The notes under the pieces were generated by a model that saw only the letters and a list, made by a program, of their open reading frames with translations, was not told the origin of the DNA and made no database searches. Shown here piece after piece: positions 1-10,700 of a DNA stretch of 64,000 bases (positions are counted from its first letter, which is position 1; each line of letters starts with the position of its first letter). A program made the position numbers and the translations under genes. Origin of the DNA: Symploca sp. SIO1C2 (GTDB lineage: Bacteria > Cyanobacteriota > Cyanobacteriia > Cyanobacteriales > Coleofasciculaceae); the NCBI GenBank assembly GCA_010672925.1, contig JAAHFP010000007.1, forward strand, positions 18,759-82,758, given 5' to 3'.

Positions 1-1337
1 TATTCACCTTGCTTCTGTTGCTTTAAAGCTGCAATCGCACGTTTTCGATCCTCTGGATGAACATTGTCTAGGAAAGATTGGGGATTCTGGTACATACTCT
101 GGCAACTACGACCCCAAATCTCTTCGTAAGCAGGACTGATGTAAATCATCTGTTCCTGTTGAGGAGCTTTCATCCAGAAAACCTGACGAATATTTTCCGC
201 CATCTGACGAAATCGCTGTTCACTCTCTCGCAGTGCTTCTTCTGCCTGCTGTTGTTCCATTGCCATTTGATTAGTAGCAATGAACTTACCAATACTTTGA
301 GCCATTAACTCAATCATTTCCTGCTCATCGGTACGAAAATTTGTACCTCTGGATTTGGTTGAAGAAAAACTCAATGTACCGTAAATTTCACCATTGACAA
401 ATATAGGAGTACAAATATAAGAGTTGAGCTTAAAATCGAGACTGGAATGCTGTGGTCTAACCTGGCTGATCTTACCAATACTATTGTAAGTTATAGTTCT
501 TTTTTGCTGGTAAGCTACAGTACAATAAGTATCTTCTAAATCTTGAAATAAATAGGGAATTAAGGATTTTAAATCCGATGTAATGGAGCGAATATCGTAG
601 GAGCTGCCTGTAATTTTAGTAATTATTCCCGTGGTTAAGCCAAAAATTTCACATCCCGTTTGGAGATAATCAGCAAATAAATATTCAATATCTTGGTAAT
701 TGGTAGTATTCAGCCGATGTAGCCTTTTGAGGTTAGAACTGAAGTTAGCTAAAGCATTAGATTTATCAATAAGTGCTGTCTCTGCCTGCTTGCGTTCCGT
801 GATATCTCTGACAATGACAATAACTTCGTCTATGTCACTAACAGCAAACCGTGCTTCATAAAAGCGGAATTGGGAATTACACCATAGTTGATACTCGAAG
901 GATTGGGTTTCTCCAGTAGTTAGTGCTCTTTTCACACAAGCCATTGCTGGTTCTGCTACTTCCCAGGGAAATATGTCATACAAACTTTTATCTAAAAATT
1001 GCCAGGGATTAAATGGCATCTGGCAGTCTTTTGCTGCTTTATAGTTTACTAACTTCCCCTCTATACTAAGCCGCAGGATCAAATCGGGTATTGCGTTAAG
1101 CAAAGCACGATTAGTAGCAAAGCTTCGGGAGAGAGCTTGGTTTGCTCTTTGTAGTTCCCTCTCCGTCTGCTCATGTTCCGCTAGTTCCGTTTGTGCTTGC
1201 TTGATAGTCGATTGTTGGATGGCAATTTGTGCTAATTCAGCATCGTGTTGCTTGATGAGTTCTGTTTTTTCAGCTTGGAGTTCTTCAACTTCTTGCTGTA
1301 GTGACTCAATAGTGCGGTACATTATATGACTAGTCAT
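1..1337 (-). CDS. PAS/GAF-domain sensor protein (probable hybrid/histidine kinase), 3' part outside the window
   Basis: Open frame read by hand from ATG at 1337 to base 1: MTSHIMYRTIESLQQEVEELQAEK..., PAS 'VIVIVRDITERKQAE', GAF-like region, second PAS 'EEALRESEQRFRQMAENIRQVFWM'. Truncated by the window edge, so missing from the ORF track. Confidence 0.75.
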   Translation of the reverse strand, partial: MTSHIMYRTIESLQQEVEELQAEKTELIKQHDAELAQIAIQQSTIKQAQTELAEHEQTERELQRANQALSRSFATNRALLNAIPDLILRLSIEGKLVNYKAAKDCQMPFNPWQFLDKSLYDIFPWEVAEPAMACVKRALTTGETQSFEYQLWCNSQFRFYEARFAVSDIDEVIVIVRDITERKQAETALIDKSNALANFSSNLKRLHRLNTTNYQDIEYLFADYLQTGCEIFGLTTGIITKITGSSYDIRSITSDLKSLIPYLFQDLEDTYCTVAYQQKRTITYNSIGKISQVRPQHSSLDFKLNSYICTPIFVNGEIYGTLSFSSTKSRGTNFRTDEQEMIELMAQSIGKFIATNQMAMEQQQAEEALRESEQRFRQMAENIRQVFWMKAPQQEQMIYISPAYEEIWGRSCQSMYQNPQSFLDNVHPEDRKRAIAALKQQKQGE

Positions 1338-1938
1338 GAAAAAATTTTTATATTGTGTTCAATTGACCATTTTTTTTAATTCAAAATTAAGAATGCATTA
1401 AGAAAAAATAATTTTGTATTCATTAATTTTTGGTACAATACCCACTAATTATCTTTAATTTTGAATTTTGAATTTTGAATTTTGAATTGTCTGGACATTC
1501 CCTGCTCTTGTATCAGAGTGAGGGATGCCAAAACCACTTGTATCGGAATGATTAAAAATTTGGTTTTTTGCTTAGGAAAAATAGATGCTTTTGGGCGCAA
1601 GCATTGCGCCTCTACACCAAGAATATTATCCCGATGTAGCTGGAATTAATATTTTTACCTAACACTTGCTGGCTTAATACTGCTCGGATAATCTCTCATT
1701 ACTCCCAGCTTCCCTGATATTTTAAGCAAATTTTCTTAGCCAAGCAATACTAGAGTGGCATTGTATAGCCTAACCTTAAGGATTTGTTATTGTACCTAAT
1801 TATAAATAGTTTTTCTGCTTAAGTAGATAGACAAGTTAAAATCTTCTTGAAATCTTCATATACAGCGTTTGGGGAATTGGATGTGAAGCTTGACTAACAT
1901 TCAATTGGAGAATTTTACCAAACCCCACACCCTACACC

Positions 1939-2173
1939 CAATGGTGACAAGTTATAGCAAAAGGCAGAAGGCAGAGGGCAGAAGGCAGAAGGCAGAAGGT
2001 AAAAGATTGATAGGTAGAGGTTTCAGGATTCAGCATTGTCCTAACTATCCTGACGGTTGCAATAAAAGGTCCTGCGTTTTGTCAAGTACTATATATAGTG
2101 TTTAATAACTCGACCTTCGACCTTCCCCATTCGACCTTCCCCATTCCCTCTTGACCTTAACTTGTCACTAATG
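1939..2173. mobile_element. MITE-like element, terminal inverted repeats CAATGGTGACAAGTTA / TTAACTTGTCACTAATG
   Basis: Inverted termini about 235 bp apart; same termini at 4765..4970; contains AGAAGGC tandem repeats. Confidence 0.55.
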
Positions 2174-3389
2174 CCCCACGCCTTGAAGGGGAAAGCTCAA
2201 TAGGAGAACCACTAACAGGAATTGTCACAGTAAAGGTTGTTCCTGTACCAACTTTGCTGTCTACTGTAATTTGACCATCATGTAAATCAATAGACTTCTT
2301 GACAATGGCTAATCCCAGTCCAGTACCAGGAATATTACCAACATTGTCACCACGATGGAAGGATTCAAACAAATGTTGTAAGGTTTCTGGGGGAATGCCG
2401 ATACCGCTATCTTGAATCTGGAAAATCAGATGCCCCCCCTCAAAGGCTACTTCTAATTTAATAGTGCTGCTAACTGGTGAATATTTAATCGCATTCGAGA
2501 GCAAATTGATGAGAATCTGCCGTAGTAGTTTTTCATCTAGGCAAACTAACCATTGAGGAAGTTCAGCAACAGCCACTGCTGAGGTAGACTCAGCACCATT
2601 GTGGTACATGGGTATGATCTTATCTTCGGATAAAGAATGATTATTCTCTTCTGCTTTCTTCTCACCAAAGTTTAAGTATTCTACCGGATTTGATAGGAGT
2701 GAAGCAGTTGCATAGGGGCTAGAGTCGTCATAGTTTAAACGACAACAATTGGCTCCTAACAGTTGCTGTTCTTGAACAGTATCTTGGGATAAGCACCGGA
2801 AAATAACATTGTGCTTCTTACCTTCGCTTTGCTGCAACTCTTCTACCAAATTGGAACAAAAGCTAGTGATATTTATCCAGGAAGGATTTAATCTTAATCT
2901 TCGATCGTCTATTTTACTCCAGAATAGTATATCATCTAACATCTCGGTCATATGTTGAACCGTGGAGCAAATTCGCTCAAAATGAACTTGTTTTTTCTGC
3001 TCAGTCCATTTGTGGTTGTAGTGTTGCAGTAATTCCGTGGAACTGAGAATTTTCGCCAAAGGTGTGCGAAATTCATGGGAAGTCATGCAAACAAAGCGAG
3101 ATTTAAGTTCATTCAGTTCTTGTTCTTCTTCAAGAGCTTTGCGCATTTTATGCTCCGTCTGCTCATGCTGGGCTAGTTCAATTTGTGCTTGCTCGATAGT
3201 TGATTGTTGGGTCGCAATTTGTTCTAATTCCGCATTGTGCTGCTTTATGAGTTCGATTTTTTCAGCCTGGAGTTGTTCAACTTCTTGCTGTAGTGACTCA
3301 ATAGTTCCGTATATTGTCTGGTTAGCCATGAAACTTTTGTATAGCGTGTGCGTTTGAGATTCCTTCTTCTTACACCAAATCCCGGTCAA
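2157..3389 (-). CDS. Sensor histidine kinase (coiled coil + HisKA + HATPase_c), start probably near 3329
   Basis: H-box 'FVCMTSHEFRTPLAKIL'; N box 'LINLLSNAIKYSP'; G boxes 'DSGIGIPPETLQHLFESFHRGDN...GTGLGLAIVKKSIDLHDG'. Confidence 0.9.
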   Translation of the reverse strand: MTGIWCKKKESQTHTLYKSFMANQTIYGTIESLQQEVEQLQAEKIELIKQHNAELEQIATQQSTIEQAQIELAQHEQTEHKMRKALEEEQELNELKSRFVCMTSHEFRTPLAKILSSTELLQHYNHKWTEQKKQVHFERICSTVQHMTEMLDDILFWSKIDDRRLRLNPSWINITSFCSNLVEELQQSEGKKHNVIFRCLSQDTVQEQQLLGANCCRLNYDDSSPYATASLLSNPVEYLNFGEKKAEENNHSLSEDKIIPMYHNGAESTSAVAVAELPQWLVCLDEKLLRQILINLLSNAIKYSPVSSTIKLEVAFEGGHLIFQIQDSGIGIPPETLQHLFESFHRGDNVGNIPGTGLGLAIVKKSIDLHDGQITVDSKVGTGTTFTVTIPVSGSPIELSPSRRGALVTS

Positions 3390-3805
3390 CCACCCTTTTT
3401 GAAGAAAGTTCGGAGAGTTAGGGCAGCAGCAGCAATCCCCATCGACTTCAATGGGAAAAAGAATAGGGGATTTAATATTAGATGAACAGCACTTTTACTT
3501 GTACCTTTGGTGTAGGCTCCAAGGCAATTCCAGTGAAAAATCTTTCGCCACGAAATTATAGCCTAACCTTAAGGATTCGTTATAATACTTAATTATAGAT
3601 AATTTTTCTGCTTGAGTAGATAGACAAATTCAAAACTTCTTAAATCTTCATAATATACCAGTCGCCAGGGTGGTTAAGACATTTCTCAAGTAAGGCAAGT
3701 TAGTTAACAAGGGGCTTAAGCCCCTTGTCTCTGTTCTAATCACCTTGGCGTTTGCTATATGCTGGAGATTCTGCTCAACAGCAGGAAGAGAGGGAGTCTC
3801 CAATT

Positions 3806-4648
3806 TCAACGGCGTCTAAATTCGATGATATTTTCTTTAATCGTAACGTCATAGCCGACATAGAAGTCTTGTCCCAGTAGTCCAATAGGCATAGCAGGGG
3901 GAGCAACTGCTACTTTTACCTTACTCTTGAAGCGACCATTGATTTCTATAGAATCGGCAATAGCTACTGGCAGGGCAACTATGCTACCATCAGCAATAGC
4001 CACTGTTTTGATTTCTACTGGTTGAAGTTGCAAGCTAGCTGCTATTGACCTAGTTACCAGAGTACTGCTGGCTCCTGTATCAAACAACATCTCAAATTTC
4101 TGCTTGCCATTGAAGGTAACTTCAATTACCGGTATTCGACTTTGTCTCCCTTTGATGGGAACGGAGAAATAATCTGGTTCCGTGTCACCCTCCTTGGGCT
4201 TTTCTGGGGGAGGAGCGGCTTTAGTTTTTGCTTCTGCCATAAACCGCTGGTATTGGGGTAGTCTTTGTTGAGCATTAGCGTAATTAGCATCAGAAGCAGG
4301 AACAGATTTCAACAAGTCAATTGCTCTTTGCCATTGGCTAGCAACTAAGTTCCAGTCATCTCGGGATACTGCTGATTTAGCAATGGTAATCGCACCAGTG
4401 GCAATATCGATCGCGTGAGGATAGGCATCGGAGTTTGTAGAGGCAGTGGGTTCTGGTGATGGTGAGGCTTTAGGTTTAGGTGTTGGCGTTGGGGAAGCAG
4501 CAGGAGTAGGACTGGTAACAGGAGAAGCAGGAGTAGCATCGGTTAAATTAGCAGTATCAGTATCATTGTTACCACAACCAAGAGAGCCCAAAGCTAAGAT
4601 ACTTGATAAAGCTATCAAAGTACCGGTTTTAAGAACAGGTTTGAACAT
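3806..4648 (-). CDS. Retropepsin-like (clan AA) aspartic protease lipoprotein
   Basis: Lipobox-like 'ILALGSLGCGN'; Pro/Thr-rich linker; catalytic 'EMLFDTGASSTLVTRSIAASL'; 'IGLLGQDFYVGYDVTIKENIIEFRRR'. Confidence 0.85.
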   Translation of the reverse strand: MFKPVLKTGTLIALSSILALGSLGCGNNDTDTANLTDATPASPVTSPTPAASPTPTPKPKASPSPEPTASTNSDAYPHAIDIATGAITIAKSAVSRDDWNLVASQWQRAIDLLKSVPASDANYANAQQRLPQYQRFMAEAKTKAAPPPEKPKEGDTEPDYFSVPIKGRQSRIPVIEVTFNGKQKFEMLFDTGASSTLVTRSIAASLQLQPVEIKTVAIADGSIVALPVAIADSIEINGRFKSKVKVAVAPPAMPIGLLGQDFYVGYDVTIKENIIEFRRR

Positions 4649-4680
4649 GAATTTAGAATTTAGAATTTAGAATTTAGAAT
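4649..4680. repeat. AATTTAG heptanucleotide tandem repeat directly upstream of a start codon
   Basis: aatttagaatttagaatttagaatttagaatt abuts the ATG of the retropepsin gene. Confidence 0.8.
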
Positions 4681-4764
4681 TGGTATATTTAATTCTTCCC
4701 GGTGAAATCTAATAAAAACAATAAATCAGGCTCTCCTGTTACCTGTTGCCTATGACCTTTTGCC

Positions 4765-4970
4765 CAATGGTGACAAGTTAAAAGGTAGTGCATTTTGTCA
4801 ACTCCCATATATGACGTAGTGGTTCTAAAAAAACTTATATATGGAAATACCCCAAGGGTGTCAGAAAATTGTATTCTTCTTCCGGAAGCTCCTCTGCTCC
4901 TCTGCTCCTCTGCTCCTCTGCTCCTCCGCTCCCTTGACAACAGAATTTTTGCCTTAACTTGTCACCAATG
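4765..4970. mobile_element. MITE-like element, TIR CAATGGTGACAAGTTAA / TTAACTTGTCACCAATG
   Basis: Near-perfect ~17-bp terminal inverted repeats 206 bp apart; second copy at 1939..2173; half copy at 55004..55040. Confidence 0.6.
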
Positions 4971-4993
4971 CCTGTTCCCTCTTACCTTCTAGC

Positions 4994-5206
4994 TTATTGA
5001 TGAGATTGATAGGCTTTAGCAGAAGCTCGGATCCAAATAGATACAGCGATCGTTAAGGGAATTAGTAAGAATAACATGCCAGAAACTAAAGGATGTGCTC
5101 GTACCGTTGGACTAAACATCATCATCGCTACTCCTAAGGCACAATAAACTAGTCCACCAAGGGGTAGTCCAATTACTAGCAAAGCGAATTTATTGTCATC
5201 ATTCAT
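4994..5206 (-). CDS. Small membrane protein, hypothetical
   Basis: 70-aa ORF with two hydrophobic segments. Confidence 0.5.
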   Translation of the reverse strand: MNDDNKFALLVIGLPLGGLVYCALGVAMMMFSPTVRAHPLVSGMLFLLIPLTIAVSIWIRASAKAYQSHQ

Positions 5207-5266
5207 TGCAGTTGCCTCGATTAGCTCCCATATCTTTAAATTATATCTTCCCTTTTAGGTCAACCA

Positions 5267-6700
5267 ATGAGCCATCACAAAACCTTAAAGTCTCGTCTTG
5301 ATCGCTTTATTCATGCTCCCCAAACTGAATTGGTGCTCACTGTGTTGATTCTACTAGCAGTGATTTTGGTGATTGCAGAAGTTGCTCTTGAAGGTAAAGG
5401 TGTCAAGTATAAGTTAGTTTATCTTACTCAAGATTTGTTAACGGGGATATTTATTACTGAGCTAGCTATTCGCTATTTTGTCGCCCGCAAGAAGCGGCGT
5501 TTTTTCCGCAACTACTGGGTAGATATTATTGCAGTAATGCCTTTCTTTCGAGCATTTCGCCTCTTGCGCCTGTTACGGATGTTAAGACTCCTGAGAGCAG
5601 CAATTTTGTTGAACCGGAACCTGCATCGGGTCTCATCTCCTTTCGCTGCCAGTTTAGGGGCTCAGATTGGGGTTTTTCTGAGTGTGGGCTTAATTATCCT
5701 TATCGGTGCTTTGGCAATCTACCTGTTGGAGGGGAGAAATAATCAGGCATTTGCTTCGGTGACAGATGCTTTGTGGTGGAGCTTTTTTACCCTGGTATCG
5801 GGAGAACCCATTGGTGGTGAACCCCAAACCACTGCTGGACGTTTTATTACCCTCATTGTAATGATTGGGGGTTTGACCATGTTTGCAGTGTTTACAGGGG
5901 TGGTTTCTGCTGTAATGATGCAAAGACTCAAAATAGTAATGGATGTCAAAAATTTGGAACTAGATGAACTGCGCAACCATATTGTTATCTGCGGCTGGAA
6001 CCGTAGTGGACATCTAATTATTGAAGAACTTCATGCCGATCCGAGCATGAAGCATTATCCTATTGTGGTGGTAGCGGAATTTACGGAAACACCGGAACAC
6101 GAACTCAAGCGTATAGATCTTTCCCGACTTTACTTCAAAATTGGTGACTATACCATCATTGACGTGTTGGAAAGTGTCGGGATTTATCATGCTGCACGGG
6201 CAATTTTGTTGGCAGATGCTACCCATCCTCGCAGTGATCAGGACCGGGATGCCAGAACAGTTTTAGCAGCTTTGACCATTGAAAAACTACATCCAGGGAT
6301 CTACACCTGTGCTCAACTTCTGGATCGGAAAAATAATGTGCAACTGCGAGTAGCGGGAGTTGAGGATGTAATCGTTGCCGCTGAGTTGGCAAGTCACTTG
6401 ATTGCTACCTCAGTTCGGAACCAGGGTTCTGTGGATGTACTAGCAGAGTTACTTACTGTACAGATTGGTAACCAATTTTATAATATACCCTTACCGGAGC
6501 AGTGGGTGGGTATGGCGTTTTGGGAAGTTTCTCAGTTACTGAAAGATGAGTTTGATACAATCCTGCTAGCAATAGAACGACAAGCCAATGGTAATCGAGA
6601 AACTATAGTTAATCCTCCTAAAGAGCAACCAGTAATGCTCGGTGATAATCTTGTGGTTATTGCTCGTAGTTTGCCTCAGGTTGTAGGAAGGAAGGGGTAA
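5267..6700 (+). CDS. Voltage-gated-type ion channel with TrkA-N (RCK) domain
   Basis: S4-like 'RAFRLLRLLRMLRLLRAAILL'; pore-like 'ALWWSFFTLVSGEPIGGEPQTTAGR'; cytosolic 'NHIVICGWNRSGHLIIEEL' nucleotide-binding motif. Confidence 0.85.
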   Translation: MSHHKTLKSRLDRFIHAPQTELVLTVLILLAVILVIAEVALEGKGVKYKLVYLTQDLLTGIFITELAIRYFVARKKRRFFRNYWVDIIAVMPFFRAFRLLRLLRMLRLLRAAILLNRNLHRVSSPFAASLGAQIGVFLSVGLIILIGALAIYLLEGRNNQAFASVTDALWWSFFTLVSGEPIGGEPQTTAGRFITLIVMIGGLTMFAVFTGVVSAVMMQRLKIVMDVKNLELDELRNHIVICGWNRSGHLIIEELHADPSMKHYPIVVVAEFTETPEHELKRIDLSRLYFKIGDYTIIDVLESVGIYHAARAILLADATHPRSDQDRDARTVLAALTIEKLHPGIYTCAQLLDRKNNVQLRVAGVEDVIVAAELASHLIATSVRNQGSVDVLAELLTVQIGNQFYNIPLPEQWVGMAFWEVSQLLKDEFDTILLAIERQANGNRETIVNPPKEQPVMLGDNLVVIARSLPQVVGRKG

Positions 6701-6808
6701 GAGAGTTGAGGTTGTTTGTTATTTGTTGTTTGTTGTTTGCGATCGCAGATTTTATTATTTTAGGATTTCACTAGCCAGAAATTAGAAAATATACGGAATT
6801 TAAGGTAA

Positions 6809-7389
6809 ATGACCCACACACCCGTAAAACTGACTTTTGAGCAATATCTCGAATATGACGATGGCACGGATAACCGTTATGAACTATGTGATGGGGAGCT
6901 AATACAAATGCCCCCAGAGTCAAAAAGAAATATCTGGATCTCCCTGTGGCTAAGAGATGAATTAGTCCAACTGGGTAATCGACGTTTGGTTTTGCCTAGC
7001 AATTGTTGTGAATTGCAAGTAATTGGAAAACACAAAACCGTTTCCCTGACTTAGTGGTAATTAGGGAAGAGCATCTCATCGAGCCTGAAAAACGATGCAC
7101 TATCACTCTCAATATGCCTCCCCCACGGTTAGTTGTTGAGGTAGTCAGCCCTTACCGCCATCAAAAAGATGAAAACTACAAACGTGATTATATTGAGAAG
7201 CGACAACAGTATGAGCAACGAGGTATTCCTGAATACTGGATTGTTGACCCTCAAGCACAGTTAGTCACTGTACTGCTATTGATCAATGGTAGGTATCAGG
7301 CAACTGAATTCACTGGTAATCAGCGGATTGTTTCTCTAATTTTTCCTGAATTAGAACTGACTGCTAAACAGGTTTTGGAAGCTAGGTGA
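6809..7389 (+). pseudogene. Uma2-family (DUF820) endonuclease, frameshifted
   Basis: Two overlapping ORFs (6809..7054, 7054..7389) give one Uma2-like protein if one A is added to the AAAA run near 7033 ('ELQVIGKHKNRFPDLVVIREEH'). Confidence 0.75.
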
Positions 7390-7427
7390 TATCAAATCCG
7401 GTATTCATAAACCAGTTATGCCCACAT

Positions 7428-7457
7428 TGTAGAGACGTTGCATGCAACGTCTCTACA
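7428..7457. repeat. 30-bp perfect palindrome TGTAGAGACGTTGCATGCAACGTCTCTACA
   Basis: Read directly; identical copy at 14702..14731. Confidence 0.95.
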
Positions 7458-7501
7458 GGGTTTTCGCGGTTGCCTTATTTGTGGTCTAGCTTTCATCTTT
7501 T

Positions 7502-7606
7502 GGAAGGCTACAACTGACTGCTGCGGATTTAGTCAATGCTTGGACTTATGCTGAGGCTTACCCAGAAGAAATTGAAGCAGCACTTCGAGAAGAGGATAAA
7601 GAATAA
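7502..7606 (+). pseudogene. C-terminal remnant of a DUF433-like protein
   Basis: Frame encodes GRLQLTAADLVNAWTYAEAYPEEIEAALREEDKE*, with no upstream start or N-terminus. Confidence 0.45.
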
Positions 7607-7772
7607 TAGAAATCTTTCTCTTGATATTGCTTTTATTTTTTGATACTATTATTTCATAATAGGAAATGTGTGCGCCTATATATAAATAAGTAGGGAGCAG
7701 TCAACTTTCATAACCTGGTGGTGAAATTTCTTCATCTGGGCTACCTTCTGTCTTATCCCCGGTTTCCCTTCT

Positions 7773-10700
7773 ATGATGATACCCGCAGCATTCTGGGCAA
7801 GCTTCATTCCATCTTTAGCAGCCAAATTATCTTCAGATTTAATTAATGCTGTATTAGGTGAACTTCGTGGCAGTATACGACGTGCCATTGAAACAGGTCC
7901 TGAACAAGCAGCACTCCAACAAGCTTATGAGTCAGCTTTCCAAGCCTGTTTGCCATACATGTCTCCTCCAAGGGAAGATCTGAAAGACCACTATGCTGAG
8001 TTATTGTACAGTTTTGTTAAGAGACAAAAGGTATCCGAAATTTTTGCTGAATTAGTCGATGTCAGACCCGGTGTCAATCTTGATATACCAGCATTAGAGG
8101 CAGCATTTAAGGCAGATTATGATACTGAAACTTTGCCTGAGTTTAATTTTTCCTTGGTCATGCAGGTATTTGCCAAGGAATATGTTAGTGCTGTAGAACA
8201 CAGCAAGGTTTTGCATCATATTGTTGAAGTTAAACATTTAAAGGCGATTGTTGCTAACTTGGAACAATTGGCAGAACCTGTTAAAGATATAGCCGATAAT
8301 ACCACCGTTCTTCCTGCAATAGAAAAAAAGCTTGTAGAGTTGACTGATGCTGTTTTATCGGGAAAAGAGGATCTAAATAAGTTGGTGCAAGCAATTGCTG
8401 CTTGGCTGACTCATCGGGATCAAGTTACCTTAAAGAATTTATTCCTAGTAGGACAAAAACTGGATCTTTTCTTAAGCACTCCAGGAAGACATGACACGGC
8501 TGAAGTCACTGCTATTAAAGATGAGGTTCAACAGCTGCGAGAGGAAGTTAGTCGTCGTGCAGAGCAAGGATTAAGTACTAGTGAACTAGAGCAGCTTGAG
8601 GAAATATATCGCAGCGAAATTAGCGCTTGCCATAGTTTGCTGACTTTTCAGGGTATGCTGCAAAATAATCAACCTGTTGCTTTACCAATAACAGATATTT
8701 TTGTCTCCTTGTCGGTTGCAGCTGCTAAACCTAGGATTAGCACCCCGGAAGAAGAACAAATTCGGCGTCAATTAGAAGCTGCTGATAAGTTTCCCCAACA
8801 TTCAAGTTTATCGGCAGAGCAAAGGGAAACACTCCTGTGCCGTTTAGAGGAAATACATCAGGAACCTTCCCCTCAGTCAGAGGAAAAATCAGACATAACT
8901 CAAGCCTTGCTGAAGTCTAAATCTCAAGCTTTGGTAGTTTTGGGAGATCCTGGAGCCGGGAAAACAACACTGCTGAGGTATCTAGCATTAGCTTTTGCTG
9001 AAAATCATGCGGCTCAACGGTTAGATTTGGCGGAGCAACGATTGCCAATTTTTGTACCCCTGGCTGCCTATAATGCTACCTTGGACAATAACCATGATTT
9101 TCCTTTATCCGAGTTTCTAGCTTATTACTATCAAACGAATCGAGAGTTACCGGGTTTAACCCCTCTATTTAAAAAATATCTTGAACAAGGACAAGCGATC
9201 GCATTATTTGATGGACTCGATGAAGTTTTAGATGTGAGTACACGTCAATTAATAGCACAGCGGGTTCAAGCATTTATTAATCGCTACCTGCCTCTTGGTA
9301 ATCGGATTATTATGACTAGCCGTGTTGTCGGTTATCAAGAGGTTCGTTTATCGAAGGAAAACGTTGCCCATTTCCGAGTTTTAAGTTTAGATGAGACAGG
9401 GATTGCCAAGTTTATTCGAGCCTGGTCTTTAGCTTTTGAAGCAAGAATCAGAGGAGAAACCCTGGAGCAGGTTTCTAGTGAAACTGTCAGAGAAGCCAAA
9501 ACTAAAGAGCAAGGCTTGGCTGAAGCCATCGAAGCTCCCAGTGTGAAAAAATTGGCAGGTAATCCTCTACTGTTAACAATTTTGGCAGTGGTTTATCGCC
9601 AAGAAGGTCTGCGATTGCCTCGCCGTCGAGTTGAACTGTATGATCGTTACTCTCGGGTTTTGCTAGAAACTTGGAATCGTGTCCGTAGTCAATCTGGTAG
9701 ACCAGTCGGTAAACCATTAGAGTTTTTAAGTACAGCCAAAGTTCTCTCCCATTTGGCTCTGTGGTTACAGCAAAATAGACCTAGTGGTATGGCTCGTGGA
9801 AGGGAGGTTCAGAAACAACTTTGTGATTATTATCTATCCCGTAAAGGGTTCAGTTCACCTAAGGCGTATCTTCAAAGTCAAAAATTTGATGTAGGGGCAA
9901 AGCATTTGGGCGATAATTTATCGATGAAACCCAAGATGTACAGTCCAAATGCTTCGCCCTCCGGCAGTTTTAAAACATGCCCTAGTCCCGAAGAAATAGA
10001 CGCAGTTGAGCAGGAAGCCCAACAATTTCTGCAAGATGTCCGGGAACACAGCGGTTTATTGATCGAGCGAGGGAAAGACACCTATGGCTTTATGCACCTC
10101 ACCTTTCAAGAATATTTTACTGCTTGGGCATTGGCGAAGATGCCATTAGAAGAAAGATGGCAAATCATCTCTCCTCATTTGCACGATTCCCGTTGGCGTG
10201 AGGTAATTCTGCTAACAGCCGGACAAATCAGTGTTGTGGATGCTAACGAATGGGAAGCTACGGCTTTCCTTAGGAAGATTCTAGAGGCTGGCAGTCGTTT
10301 TAATGACTTGCTGCAACGAGATGAAATTTTAGCAGCAGCCTGTCTAGCTGATGAAATCGAAATTGCACCGGATTTAAGTCAAATTATAGTAGAACGTATT
10401 GGTCAAGCCCTGAGATCACCTTATCCTAAGGTAGCAAAAGCTGCTGTTGAAGCTATGGGGAATCTTCAACAGACAATTTTAACCAATTTGGCTACAGCAG
10501 AGACTATCAAAGGACTTACCCAACCGCAAGCCTGGAAGCGGGAAATTGCAGTAGATACCCTAGCCAAACTAGATTCAAGTCCTCAACGTACTCAAGCAGT
10601 GCTCTCTACTCTTGCTGATTCAGATGACTCTGTTCGTATTTCAACGGTTCGTGCTCTTAGTCAGTTTCAGCCGATGAGTGAAGAAGTGCTTGGAGCGATC

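Noticed and set aside
3037-3357. 106-aa Cys/Ser-rich ORF antisense to the histidine kinase
   Set aside because: Antisense shadow of a clear coiled-coil/HisKA gene.
4345-4940. ORFs 4345..4539, 4446..4670 and 4689..4940
   Set aside because: Alternative frames of the Pro/Thr-rich linker or translations of simple repeats within a MITE.
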